Shown here in pieces: positions 16,486 to 24,846 of a stretch of DNA of 64,000 nt (the stretch's first letter is position 1; every line of letters begins with the position of its first letter). Origin of the DNA: Saccharomonospora amisosensis (GTDB lineage Bacteria; Actinomycetota; Actinomycetes; Mycobacteriales; Pseudonocardiaceae). Where the stretch lies: positions 1,736,001 to 1,800,000 of the forward strand of contig NZ_JAAOYM010000001.1 of NCBI RefSeq assembly GCF_011761185.1. Direction: 5' to 3'. The translations under genes were made by a program, and so were the position numbers. Below the pieces are notes generated by a model. It did no database searches, was not told the origin of the DNA, and saw only the letters and a program-made list of their open reading frames with translations.

Positions 16486-16932
16486 TTGACCGCCAGGTTG
16501 CCGGGCAGGCTCGCTGCCGTGGCAGCTGGGCCCGCACCGTTGTTCGTCTACGGAACGTTGCGGTTCGCCGCCGTGCTCGAGGTATTGCTCGGCCGGGTGC
16601 CGACCGGCGCGCCCTCGGCCGCCGTGGGGTGGCGGGCCGCCGCGCTACGGGGAAGGTGCTACCCCGTGTTGGTGCCCGGGTCCGGCCGGGTGGACGGGCT
16701 GCTGCTGACGGACCTGGCGCCGGACGAATGGCGCGTCCTCGACGAGTTCGAGGACGACTTCTACGACCTCATCGCGCTGACGCTGACCGAGGGGCAGCGG
16801 GCGTACTGCTACGCCTGCCCGCACGCGCCGGGGCTGGAGCTGGACGGCGACTGGGACGCCGAGTCCTTCGCCCGGCGCGAACTGCCCGGTTTCGTCGCCG
16901 GATGCGGGCAGTGGCGCGCCGAACCGGGGTGA
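16486..16932 (+). CDS. Gamma-glutamylcyclotransferase-like (AIG2-like) protein
   Basis: 148 aa from TTG with AAGGAA at a good distance. The FVYGTLR motif near residue 20 forms the substrate-binding loop of the GGCT fold. VLDEFEDDFYDLIALTL carries the acidic region where the catalytic Glu lies. Family members cleave gamma-glutamyl-amine bonds by cyclisation; the substrate here is unknown. Transcribed alone, divergent from the thiolase. Confidence 0.82.
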   Translation: MTARLPGRLAAVAAGPAPLFVYGTLRFAAVLEVLLGRVPTGAPSAAVGWRAAALRGRCYPVLVPGSGRVDGLLLTDLAPDEWRVLDEFEDDFYDLIALTLTEGQRAYCYACPHAPGLELDGDWDAESFARRELPGFVAGCGQWRAEPG

Positions 16933-17040
16933 TACCGCACCCCCTGGCGGTCACCGGCGATCGAATGCGCGGGTGTGCATGGACCGGGTCCGGGCGGGTA
17001 GTCGGGGACGGAAGGCACATCGCCGAGCAGGGAGTGCGAA

Positions 17041-18168
17041 ATGAAAGCCGTTGTCTACGAAGGCCCCAACCAGGTCGACATCGAACAGGTCGACGACCCT
17101 CGGATCGAGCATCCGACCGACGCGATCGTGAAGATCACCTCCACCGCCATCTGCGGCTCGGACCTGCACATGTACGAGGGGCGCACCGCAGCCGAACCGG
17201 GAATCGTGTTCGGCCACGAGAACATGGGCGTGGTAACCGAGGTCGGTTCCGGTGTCGAGAGCGTCCGGGCAGGCGACCGGGTGTCGCTGCCGTTCAACAT
17301 CGCCTGCGGCTTCTGCCGCAACTGCCTCGCGGGCAGGACCGGGTTCTGCCTTACGGTCAACCCAGGCTTCGCGGGCGGTGCCTACGGCTATGTGGGCATG
17401 GGCCCGTACACGGGTGGGCAGGCGGAGTACCTGCGGGTGCCGTTCGCCGACTTCAACTGCCTGCAGCTGCCGCGAGGTGAGCAGCACGAGGACGACTTCG
17501 CGATGCTGGCCGACATCTTCCCGACCGGGTATCACTCCACCGAGCTGGCGGGTGTTTCGCCAGGTGACACCGTCGCGGTGTACGGCGCGGGCCCGGTCGG
17601 ACTGATGGCCGCGTACTCCTCGATCTTGCGCGGCGCCTCGCAGGTCTTCGTCGTCGACAAGGTCCCCGACCGGCTGCGGCTGGCCGAGGAGATCGGGGCG
17701 GTCCCGATCGACTTCACCCAGGGCAGCGCGCCGGAGCAGATCCAGGAGCGCACCCTCGGCGGCACCGATCGTGGCATCGACGCTGTCGGCTACCAGGCCA
17801 CCGTCCCCCAGGGCGAGGAGCAGCCCTCGGTGGTGCTCAACGACCTCATCGAGACGGTGCGCGCCACCGGTTCACTCGGGGTGGTGGGGCTGTACCTGCC
17901 GAACGACCCCGGTGGCCCCAGCGAGGACGCCAAGAAGGGCAGGCTGCTGGTGGACGTGGGCCGGTTCTTCGAGAAGGGCCTGCGCATGGGCACCGGCCAG
18001 GCCAACGTCAAGGCGTACAACCGCCAGCTGCGCGACCTCATCATCGCGGGCAGGGCACGGCCCAGCTTCGTGGTGTCGCAGCGTCGGCCGCTGGACGAGG
18101 CCGCCGATGCCTACGCACGCTTCGACCGTCGTGAGGAGGGCTACACCAAGGTGCTGCTCAAGCCCTGA
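17041..18168 (+). CDS. Zn-dependent dehydrogenase, glutathione-independent formaldehyde dehydrogenase (FdhA) type
   Basis: 375 aa medium-chain dehydrogenase. Catalytic Zn ligand region AICGSDLHMYEGR near residue 38, GHENMG, structural Zn cluster CGFCRNCLAGRTGFC near residue 89, and NAD-binding VYGAGPVGLMAAYS near residue 180. The insert and the C-terminal GIDAVGYQA...VGLYLPNDPGG pattern match the glutathione-independent formaldehyde dehydrogenase subgroup. That subgroup includes aldehyde dismutases with tightly bound NAD. It would detoxify formaldehyde or small aldehydes, possibly from demethylation reactions elsewhere in the window (inference). Start ATG. Confidence 0.87.
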   Translation: MKAVVYEGPNQVDIEQVDDPRIEHPTDAIVKITSTAICGSDLHMYEGRTAAEPGIVFGHENMGVVTEVGSGVESVRAGDRVSLPFNIACGFCRNCLAGRTGFCLTVNPGFAGGAYGYVGMGPYTGGQAEYLRVPFADFNCLQLPRGEQHEDDFAMLADIFPTGYHSTELAGVSPGDTVAVYGAGPVGLMAAYSSILRGASQVFVVDKVPDRLRLAEEIGAVPIDFTQGSAPEQIQERTLGGTDRGIDAVGYQATVPQGEEQPSVVLNDLIETVRATGSLGVVGLYLPNDPGGPSEDAKKGRLLVDVGRFFEKGLRMGTGQANVKAYNRQLRDLIIAGRARPSFVVSQRRPLDEAADAYARFDRREEGYTKVLLKP

Positions 18169-18207
18169 CCATGCCGGTAGCGGTACGGCCACGGGACAAT
18201 ATGGGCC

Positions 18208-19191
18208 ATGACCGCCACCGACCTGTCCACAGGGTCCGCCACCCTCGGCACGGCCGCGCAGCACGCTACCCGCAGCGTTCCGGTGTGCGCGCCCGGCGAC
18301 ACCATCGCCACGGTGCTGAACCGGATGCGGGGACGGCGGTTCGACACCGCCGCGCTGGCGGTCGTGTGCGAGGGTGAGCGACTCGTGGGCCTGACCACCG
18401 TCGAGCGGCTGCTCGCCGCCCGGCCGGACGCCGCCGTGTCCGATGTGATGGACCCCGACCCGCCCGTCGTGTCACCGGAAGCCGCGCAGGAACACGCGGC
18501 GTGGACTGCCGTGCGGCACGACGAGCCGGGGCTGGCGGTCGTCGACGAAGACCGGCGGTTCCTCGGGCTGATCCCCGCGCAGCGGTTGATGGGGGTGCTG
18601 CTCGCCGAGCACGACGAGGACCTGGCCCGCCTCGGTGGGTTTCTCGGCTCCGCCTCCGCCGCGCGGCAGGCCACGGTGGAACGGGTGCCGCGCAGGCTGT
18701 GGCTCAGGCTGCCCTGGCTGTTGCTTGGGCTGACCGGCGCCATGCTGTCCGCCGGAGTCGTGGGGGCGTTCGAGAACCTGCTGGACCGGCAGGTGCTGCT
18801 GGCGTTCTTCGTGCCCGCCGTGGTGTATCTCGCCGACGCCGTCGGCACGCAGACCGAGACCCTCGTGGTGCGCGGCCTTTCCGTCGGGGTGCCGGTGGGG
18901 CGGGTCGCGCTGCGCGAGGCTGTCACCGGTGTGCTGATCGGGCTGCTGCTGGCTGCTGGTGCGCTGGCGTTGACGATCCTGTTCTGGGGCGACCTCGCGG
19001 TCGCCGTCGCGGTCGGGTTGGCGCTGCTCGCCGCGTGCGCGGTGGCGACGCTGGTGGCGATGGTGTTGCCGTGGTTGCTGTCCCGGTTGGGCATGGACCC
19101 CGTCTACGGGTCCGGTCCGCTTGCCACCGTGGTGCAGGATCTGCTGTCGATCCTGATCTACCTGGCCACGGCTTCCGCCGTGGTGTCCTGA
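18208..19191 (+). CDS. MgtE-family magnesium transporter lacking the N-terminal domain
   Basis: 327 aa. Residues ~20-130 form a CBS-pair-like region (two PVC/VVS-type strands with LAVVCEGERLVGL and LAVVDEDRRFLGLIP). Residues ~165-327 hold five hydrophobic helices with the MgtE signature VYLADAVGTQTETLVVRGL near residue 208. Full-length MgtE is ~450 aa because of an N-domain, which is absent here, so the magnesium gating must differ. Inner membrane. No Mg riboswitch (M-box) could be seen in the 39-bp upstream gap. Confidence 0.85.
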   Translation: MTATDLSTGSATLGTAAQHATRSVPVCAPGDTIATVLNRMRGRRFDTAALAVVCEGERLVGLTTVERLLAARPDAAVSDVMDPDPPVVSPEAAQEHAAWTAVRHDEPGLAVVDEDRRFLGLIPAQRLMGVLLAEHDEDLARLGGFLGSASAARQATVERVPRRLWLRLPWLLLGLTGAMLSAGVVGAFENLLDRQVLLAFFVPAVVYLADAVGTQTETLVVRGLSVGVPVGRVALREAVTGVLIGLLLAAGALALTILFWGDLAVAVAVGLALLAACAVATLVAMVLPWLLSRLGMDPVYGSGPLATVVQDLLSILIYLATASAVVS

Positions 19192-19192
19192 C

Positions 19193-19272
19193 CCCGCGAG
19201 TCCCCCGTTCCTGCCCGCGAGTTCCTCGTTCCTGCCCGCGAGTTCCCCGTTCCTGCCCGCGAGTTCCACGCT
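19193..19272. repeat. GC-rich tandem repeat, about four units of 20-21 bp
   Basis: On the minus strand the unit reads GGAACTCGCGGGCAGGAACG with one or two changes per copy. It lies between the mgtE-like stop and the amphi-Trp gene. The same unit family occurs at 20328-20423 and 33580-33646. Confidence 0.85.
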
Positions 19273-19330
19273 GCGGTCATGCGGTTGAATGTCACGCGAC
19301 GAATCCGGGTCACCACACTGGGAGGTTGTC

Positions 19331-19585
19331 GTGGCGGACGCACCACGAGACATCGAGCGCTTCTACTCCACTCCAGAGGTGGTCGCCAAGTTGCGGCGCC
19401 TCGCCGATGCCCTCGAGTCGGGTAAGCCGTTCCGGATCCAGATCGCGGGCGAGCGCATCCACGTTCCGGCGGGCGCGGAGTTCTCCGTCGAACACGAGCG
19501 CGGTGCGGTCGAGGAGGAGATCGAGTTCCAGCTCAAATGGAAGCTCACCCAGCAGGAGGACACACAGGACGAGCAGGTGGTGTAG
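19331..19585 (+). CDS. Amphi-Trp domain protein
   Basis: 84 aa from GTG at 19331, chosen because GGGAGG lies 5 nt upstream; an ATG at 19289 is the alternative but has no good ribosome site. The sequence RDIERFYSTPEVVAKLRRLADALESG followed by FRIQIAGERIHVPAGAEFSVEHE and the closing EIEFQLKWK strand fits the small amphi-Trp family. Function is not established. Acidic C-terminal tail. It converges with the decayed DUF6461 gene. Confidence 0.75.
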   Translation: MADAPRDIERFYSTPEVVAKLRRLADALESGKPFRIQIAGERIHVPAGAEFSVEHERGAVEEEIEFQLKWKLTQQEDTQDEQVV

Positions 19586-20226
19586 ACCTCACATCCGTGG
19601 CGGCCGCCGGCCCGGTCCGCTCGCGAGGCCCAGTAGCTCGAACACGTCTCGGCAGCCAACGGCTACGTCCGGATCCCCCCACGAGCAGCGGTTGGTTCAG
19701 CAAGTGCGGGGTGAAGACCACACCCGTCATCCTGGCCGCCACCGCGAAGGCCGTAGCTATGGGGAACTCGGGAGGTTCACCGTCCTCCCGCAGGTCCAGG
19801 CCGACCTCGCGCAGCAACGGCACGACCCGCTGTGGTTCGCTGCCGTATCGCTGAGTCGGCACATCCGGTAGCAAGCCCGTGATGACGGTGCCGTCCACCG
19901 CGTGGAGGAAGTGGTGCTCGGCGTAGTCATGGCGGTTGATCGCCACGACCTCGCCGCACAGCCATACGGCTCGATCGCCACGCTCCATTCGCCGCAGCGG
20001 ACCACACCCACGTACCCGCTACCGCATGCACCTTGTGTCTGTTCGACGTGCCTGCTGGCTACCTCGATGAGTTTGTCGAAGGTCGTCCGCTCGCCTCGGG
20101 TGAGACGGCGCCGAAGCGGCGCAACACCTCGCGTGGAGCAAGCTGGTGGAAGAAGGAGACGCAGAAGATGTCGTCCAGCGGGTTGTCGCCGTCCAGCCAG
20201 GTCAGCTGCGCCAGGGGATCGGTCAC
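19545..20226 (-). pseudogene. DUF6461-like gene broken by two frameshifts
   Basis: A good GTG start at 20226 with GAGGAGG 5 nt upstream opens DPLAQLTWLDGDNPLDDIF and the family pattern LAPREVLRRFGA. The frame then fails near 20100. Similarity continues in a second frame (TTFDKLIEVASRHV, GYVGVVRCGEWSVAIEPYG) and, after about 19962, in a third (EVVAINRHDYAEHHFLHAVDG, ITGLLPDVPTQRYGSEPQRV). The three pieces in order match the DUF6461 layout. The natural 3' end is unclear, and the last frame closes at 19545. Two indels could be true decay or sequencing errors. Confidence 0.75.
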
Positions 20227-20327
20227 CGTACCTCCTCGATCGACTCGGGCAACGTTGGCGGACAGCGCCGGCAATCCGTGGGCAGGACGTGATCGGGCTG
20301 TGCCTGGCCGGTATGTGGTTGGGCACC

Positions 20328-20423
20328 GGGACCCGTGCGCGGGAGTGCAGGACTCGCGGGCGGGAGTGCGGGACCCGTGCGCGGGAGTGCAGGACTCGCG
20401 GGCGGGAGTGCGGGACTCGCGGG
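20328..20423. repeat. GC-rich tandem repeat: exact 42-bp duplication made of 22+20 bp units
   Basis: 20328-20369 and 20370-20411 are identical, each made of a GGGACCCGTGCGCGGGAGTG-type unit and a GGACTCGCGGGCGGGAGTGC unit; a 12-bp partial copy follows. It lies just after the 3' end of the CDF transporter gene. Confidence 0.92.
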
Positions 20424-20429
20424 TTGTGG

Positions 20430-21500
20430 TCAGCGGTGGTGGGCCAGCAGGGCGTGCGCCTCGTCGGCCCCGGCGGCGGGTTGGGTGTGCACGACAGCCT
20501 TGGCCAGGCGAGGGATGGCGTGCAGCAGGTCGTGCTCCACCCGGTGCGCTATCAGATGTGCCTGGCGCACCGTCAACTCGGCGGCCACCGTGACCGCGAG
20601 TTCGGCATGCAGGCTGTGCCCGATCCAGCGCATCCGCACCTCGCCCGCGTCCAGCACACCCGTGACGTCCAGCGCCGCCCGCTCGGCGCGTTCAACGGCG
20701 GCCGGGTCCACCGCGTCCATGAGTCGGCGTAGCACTTCCTTCGCCGCGTCGCGCAGCACGAACAGGATCGCGACGGTGATGGCGAGACCGACCAGCGGGT
20801 CGGCCAGCGGGAATCCCACTGCCACCCCGGCCGCGCCGAGCACAACGGCCAGCGACGTGAAGCCGTCCACGCGGGCGTGCATCCCGTCGGCCACCAGCGC
20901 GGCCGAACCGATCTGCCGCCCGACCGTGATGCGCCAGCGCGCGACCAGTTCGTTGCCCGCGAACCCGATCACGCCCGCGAACACCACCGCCCACAGGTTC
21001 GTGACCGGCTGCGGGTCCAGCAGCCTGCGCACGGACTCGTACCCCGCCAGCGCGGCCGAGGCCGCGATGATCAGCACCACGACCAGTCCTGCCAGGTCCT
21101 CCGCCCGCCCGAGGCCGTAGGTGAAGCGACGGGTGGCCACCCGCCTGCCGAGTACGAACGCGATCGCCACCGGCACGGCGGTCAGCGCGTCGGCGACGTT
21201 GTGGATGGTGTCGCCCAGCAGCGCCACCGAACCGGTGAACAGCACCACCACCGCCTGTACGGCAGCAGTGACCAGCAACGCGACGAACGACCAGCCCAGC
21301 GTGCGCATTCCCCGCCTGCTGGCCTCCAGCGCGGTGTCGACCCGATCGGCGCTGTCGTGGCTGTGCGGGGTCAGCAGGTGCCGCAGCCGGGCCACCACCG
21401 ACCGCGCGCCATCCCCGTGCCCATGCTCATGGCCGTGCCCATGCTCATGGCCATGCCCGTGCTCGTGTCCGTGTCCTTGCCGCTCGGCCCCTCGACCCAT
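20430..21500 (-). CDS. Cation diffusion facilitator (zinc/cobalt-type efflux)
   Basis: 356 aa from ATG at 21500, GGAGG upstream. Residues ~10-30 are a His-Gly repeat (HGHEHGHGHEHGHG), typical metal-gathering tail. Six membrane helices follow, with the transport site in TM2 (GDTIHNVADAL) and TM5 (ADGMHARVDGFTSL), and a cytoplasmic C-terminal domain. The HxxxD in TM2 and HxxxD in TM5 fit a Zn2+/H+ exchanger. It is divergent from an ArsR-family gene 65 bp away, which likely controls it. Confidence 0.93.
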   Translation of the reverse strand: MGRGAERQGHGHEHGHGHEHGHGHEHGHGDGARSVVARLRHLLTPHSHDSADRVDTALEASRRGMRTLGWSFVALLVTAAVQAVVVLFTGSVALLGDTIHNVADALTAVPVAIAFVLGRRVATRRFTYGLGRAEDLAGLVVVLIIAASAALAGYESVRRLLDPQPVTNLWAVVFAGVIGFAGNELVARWRITVGRQIGSAALVADGMHARVDGFTSLAVVLGAAGVAVGFPLADPLVGLAITVAILFVLRDAAKEVLRRLMDAVDPAAVERAERAALDVTGVLDAGEVRMRWIGHSLHAELAVTVAAELTVRQAHLIAHRVEHDLLHAIPRLAKAVVHTQPAAGADEAHALLAHHR

Positions 21501-21556
21501 GAAGCGAATCCTCCGTTCCGGCGTTGCCCTTGCCAGCTTGGCGAATGACGCGCAAT

Positions 21557-21568
21557 CATGCAAGCATG
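21557..21568. promoter_or_regulatory. Inverted repeat CATGC-AA-GCATG at the arsR-like start
   Basis: A perfect 12-bp palindrome spans the start codon region of the ArsR-like gene in the CDF/ArsR divergent region. It is a candidate metal-sensor operator, but shorter than known SmtB/ArsR sites (12-2-12). Confidence 0.35.
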
Positions 21569-21916
21569 CGCGCGCACAACGACGTCTCCGGGGAGCAGCT
21601 GGCCGAGGCCGATCGGTTCGCCGAGGCCGCGCAGGTGCTGGCGCTGCTGGCCGACCCCACCCGGCTGCAACTGCTGAGCCTGCTGACCACCGAACAGGAC
21701 GTCAGCACGCTCAGTGCCAGGGTGCCCGCATCCCGCTCCTCGGTGTCGCAGCACCTCGGCCGGTTACGGCTGGCCGGACTGGTGCACGCGCGCAAGGACG
21801 GCAGGCGGGTGCTCTACCGCGTGACAAGCGATCACCTGAGCGCGCTTGTCGCCGAGGCGCTGGACTACGCCGATCACGTCACCCTCGGCATTCCGCACCA
21901 TCGCCGGGACCGCTGA
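21566..21916 (+). CDS. ArsR/SmtB-family metal-sensing repressor
   Basis: 116 aa. Winged helix-turn-helix with ALLADPTRLQLLSLLTTEQDVSTLS, the recognition helix PASRSSVSQHLGRLRLAGLV, and wing KDGRRVLYRV. The C-terminal helix has His residues (DYADHVTLGIPHHRRDR) where zinc/nickel sensors of the family place their alpha-5 ligands, and there is no CxC. It is divergent from the CDF exporter, so probably a zinc- or nickel/cobalt-responsive repressor of efflux (inference). Confidence 0.9.
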   Translation: MRAHNDVSGEQLAEADRFAEAAQVLALLADPTRLQLLSLLTTEQDVSTLSARVPASRSSVSQHLGRLRLAGLVHARKDGRRVLYRVTSDHLSALVAEALDYADHVTLGIPHHRRDR

Positions 21917-21917
21917 G

Positions 21918-23345
21918 TCACGACAGCGGGGAAGGGTCCGCGCTGACCGCCGCGAGCACAAGCCCCGCCAACGGCCCCAGCGCGAGCGATCCAGCCGCGG
22001 CGACGTAGGCGGTGACCGAGGGCCACGCCGCCACCGGCGAGTTGAAGCCCCCACCCGTGCCGTCGCCGCGCACGGCGGGAGCGATCCAGCGCAGGTAGTA
22101 GAACAGGCTCGCCACCGTGTTCACCACGGCTACCACGACGAGCCAGCCGAGACCGGCCTCGAAGGCGGCGGTGAACACCGCGAGCTTGCCGGCGAAGACC
22201 CCGGTCGGCGGGGTGCCGACGAGCCCCAGCAGGCACACCACCAGGCTCAGCGCCAGCAACGGCCTGCTTCGCGCCAGACCCCGGTAGTCGCCCACGGTGC
22301 GGGCGGCGGGCACGGCGGCCACCACGGCGAACGCACCGAGATTGGTCACCGCGTACGCGACGAGGTAGAGCAACAGGCTGGGCAGCGCCAGCGCGGTACC
22401 CGCCGCCGCCACCGCCATCAGCAGGTAGCCGACCTGGCTGATCGTCGAGTAACCCAGCAGCCTTCGCACGTTGTCCTGGAAGAACGCGGCCAGGTTGGCC
22501 AGCGTCATGGTCGCGGTCGCCAGCACCGCCAGCAGCATTCGCCAGTCCACTCCCGTGGCGGCGAGCGGCTCCGCGACGAACCGGTAGACCGCCACGATCG
22601 CCCCGAGCTTCGGGATCGTGGTGACCAGCGCCGCCACCGAAGGCTTGGCGCCTTCGGCCACATCAGGCACCCAGAAGTGTGCGGGGACCGCACCCGCCTT
22701 GAACAGCGGCCCTGCCAGCAACAGCACGGCACCGGTGGCGAGCGCGGCGGTGGCCGAGCCCGGAAGGGTCCGCGCCAGTAGCGGATACGCCGTGGACCGG
22801 CCCAGTCCCAGCAGCACCGTCAGGCCGAACAGCATGGTCACCCCGAGCAGCGCACCCATCAGGTAGTACTTCATCGCCGCCTCGGTGCCGGGTGCGTCCT
22901 TGGCGAACGCGGTGAGCGCGTACAGCGGGACGCTGGCGAGGAGGTAGGCCGCGGCGAGCAGCAGCAGGTCGTTCGCGCCCGCGAGTACGACCGCGCCGAG
23001 TGCCCCGAGCAGCAACAGCACCACGAACTCGGTCTCGCGCCGGTCACCGCGCACGCCGGGGGTGGCGAGCGCCAGCACCAGCGCCACCGAGCCGAGCACC
23101 ACCACGCGCACCGTGGCGGTGGCCACGTCGAGCGCGTAGGCGCCCTCGAACACGGTGGCGTGCTCGCCCCAGAACGCCACCGCCGCCACCACGCCCGCCG
23201 CGCAGATCGAGAAGGCCAGCGCACGCACCAGCCACTGCCGCCGCCGGGGCAGGTAGGAGCCGAGCAGCAGGCCGAGCACGGCGCCCCCGGTGAGCAGCAG
23301 TTCGGGCAGCAGCAGCCACAGTTGCGCCAGCATCGTCGCCCCCAT
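21918..23345 (-). CDS. nuoN: NuoN-like subunit of a complex-I-like membrane arm
   Basis: 475 aa, about 14 membrane helices, antiporter-like. The TM7 Lys region is present (AGPLFKAGAVPAHFWVPDVAEG). The TM5 segment reads LLLAAAYLLASVPLYAL; aligned on SxPLYxL, the usual Glu of NuoN (E in GLELLSLPLY) is a Leu, so the acidic partner appears lost. It is the last gene of the operon; its start lies 1 bp after the nuoM stop, with GTC between. Proton translocation is the family role; the missing Glu should be checked by alignment. Confidence 0.88.
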   Translation of the reverse strand: MGATMLAQLWLLLPELLLTGGAVLGLLLGSYLPRRRQWLVRALAFSICAAGVVAAVAFWGEHATVFEGAYALDVATATVRVVVLGSVALVLALATPGVRGDRRETEFVVLLLLGALGAVVLAGANDLLLLAAAYLLASVPLYALTAFAKDAPGTEAAMKYYLMGALLGVTMLFGLTVLLGLGRSTAYPLLARTLPGSATAALATGAVLLLAGPLFKAGAVPAHFWVPDVAEGAKPSVAALVTTIPKLGAIVAVYRFVAEPLAATGVDWRMLLAVLATATMTLANLAAFFQDNVRRLLGYSTISQVGYLLMAVAAAGTALALPSLLLYLVAYAVTNLGAFAVVAAVPAARTVGDYRGLARSRPLLALSLVVCLLGLVGTPPTGVFAGKLAVFTAAFEAGLGWLVVVAVVNTVASLFYYLRWIAPAVRGDGTGGGFNSPVAAWPSVTAYVAAAGSLALGPLAGLVLAAVSADPSPLS

Positions 23346-23346
23346 G

Positions 23347-24846
23347 TCAGCGGCTCAGCAGCGAACCGAGGGTGCGGGCGGCGGGCTCGATCGTGTCCAG
23401 CAGGAACCGCGGGAACAACCCGATCACCACGGCCAGCACCATCAGCGGTGCGATAGAGACCGTCTCGGCCGCGGTGAGGTCGGCGACGATGCCGCCGGTG
23501 GCCGACCGGGGGGTGCCGAGGAACAGCCGTTGGTAGGCGCGCAGGAACAGCGCGGCCGTGACGAGGATGCCGAGGAAGGCCAGCGCCGTGGCCACGGGTG
23601 CGCCCGCGAGCGAGCCGGTGAAGATCTGGAACTCCGCGATGAACCCGGAGAAGCCCGGCAGGCCGAGGGAGGCGAACGCGGCGAGCGCGGTCAGCCACGC
23701 GAACCTCGGCGCCCGCGCCGCCAGCCCGCCGTAGGAGCCCATGTCGTAGGTGCGCCCACGTTCGAACAGCACGCCCGCGAGCAGGAACAGCGCGCCGGTG
23801 ATCAACCCATGGCTCACCATCTGGGTCACGGCTCCGGTGACGGCAAGGTCGTGCGCCTGCGCGTTCGAGCCCGCGAGCAGGCCCGCCGCGCCGACGGCGA
23901 GAATGACGTACCCCATGTGGTTCACCGAGGTGTAGGCGATCATCCGTTTGAAGTCCCGCTGGCTGAGCGCCACCAGCGCGCCGTAGAGCACGCTCAACAC
24001 ACCGACCACCACGATCGCGGGCGCGTAGTCGCGCCAGGTAGCCGGCAGCAGCGGCATGGCCACGCGCACGAACCCGTAGGTGCCCAGCTTCAGCAACACC
24101 CCGGCCAGGATCGCCGACCCCGCCGCGGGCGCCTCGGTGTGCGCGGGCGGAAGCCAGGTGTGGAACGGCACGGTCGGCGTCTTGATCGCCAGCCCGATCA
24201 CGATCGCCAGCAGCACCAGCACACCGAAGGTGCCCTGCCCGGCGAGCGGGTTGAGTTCGGACAGGGCCACGATGTCGAACGTGCCAGGTTCTGCCGCGAC
24301 GTACAGCCCGATGAAACCCAGCAGCAGCGCCAGCGAGCCGACGAAGGTGTAGAGGAAGAACTTCAGCGCCGCGCGTGCCGCGTCACGATGGCCCCAGCCC
24401 GAGATGACGAAGTACATGCCCACAATGGACAGATCGAAGAAGACGAAGAACAGGATCAGATCCAGTGCCACGAACACCCCGAGGCATACCGTCTCCAGGA
24501 ACAGGAACAGCGCCACGAACGCCCTGACCTGATGGGTCTGCCGCAGCGAGTACACCGCGCACGCCAGGAACAGCACCGCGGTGACCGCCACCAGCGGCAG
24601 GCTGAGCCCGTCGACGCCGACGTGGTATCCGGAGTCGACGGTGGGAATCCAGCGCCGGTTCACCTCGTATCCGAAGCCGGAGGCGCCGGGGGTGTAACCC
24701 GCCCACAGCGCGACCACCAGCGCCACCTCGACGGCGGTGGCCACCACCCACGCCCACCGCACAACGGAATCGCCGAGCCGGGGCACCGCCAGCAGTATCA
24801 CCGCGACCGCCAGCGGCCAGAACACAACGATACTGAGCACGCTCAC
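23347..24846 (-). CDS. nuoM: NuoM-like subunit
   Basis: 499 aa from GTG at 24846, overlapping the nuoL stop (GTGA). Antiporter-like, ~14 helices. LAIKTPTVPFHTWLPPAHTEAP holds the conserved TM7 Lys, and LSQRDFKRMIAYTSVNHMG holds the TM8 region. In TM5 the usual FFExxLxPM reads FFDLSIVGMYFVI, so the key Glu is Asp. A proton-pumping channel subunit in known complexes. Confidence 0.9.
   Translation of the reverse strand: MSVLSIVVFWPLAVAVILLAVPRLGDSVVRWAWVVATAVEVALVVALWAGYTPGASGFGYEVNRRWIPTVDSGYHVGVDGLSLPLVAVTAVLFLACAVYSLRQTHQVRAFVALFLFLETVCLGVFVALDLILFFVFFDLSIVGMYFVISGWGHRDAARAALKFFLYTFVGSLALLLGFIGLYVAAEPGTFDIVALSELNPLAGQGTFGVLVLLAIVIGLAIKTPTVPFHTWLPPAHTEAPAAGSAILAGVLLKLGTYGFVRVAMPLLPATWRDYAPAIVVVGVLSVLYGALVALSQRDFKRMIAYTSVNHMGYVILAVGAAGLLAGSNAQAHDLAVTGAVTQMVSHGLITGALFLLAGVLFERGRTYDMGSYGGLAARAPRFAWLTALAAFASLGLPGFSGFIAEFQIFTGSLAGAPVATALAFLGILVTAALFLRAYQRLFLGTPRSATGGIVADLTAAETVSIAPLMVLAVVIGLFPRFLLDTIEPAARTLGSLLSR

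Noticed and set aside
19193-20423. Possible CRISPR array or phage attachment region from short repeats
   Set aside because: Units are directly adjacent without unique spacers, and no cas or integrase genes are near.
21420-21500. Apparent tandem DNA repeat encoding His-Gly units
   Set aside because: This is the coding repeat of the CDF exporter's metal-binding tail, not an independent repeat element.
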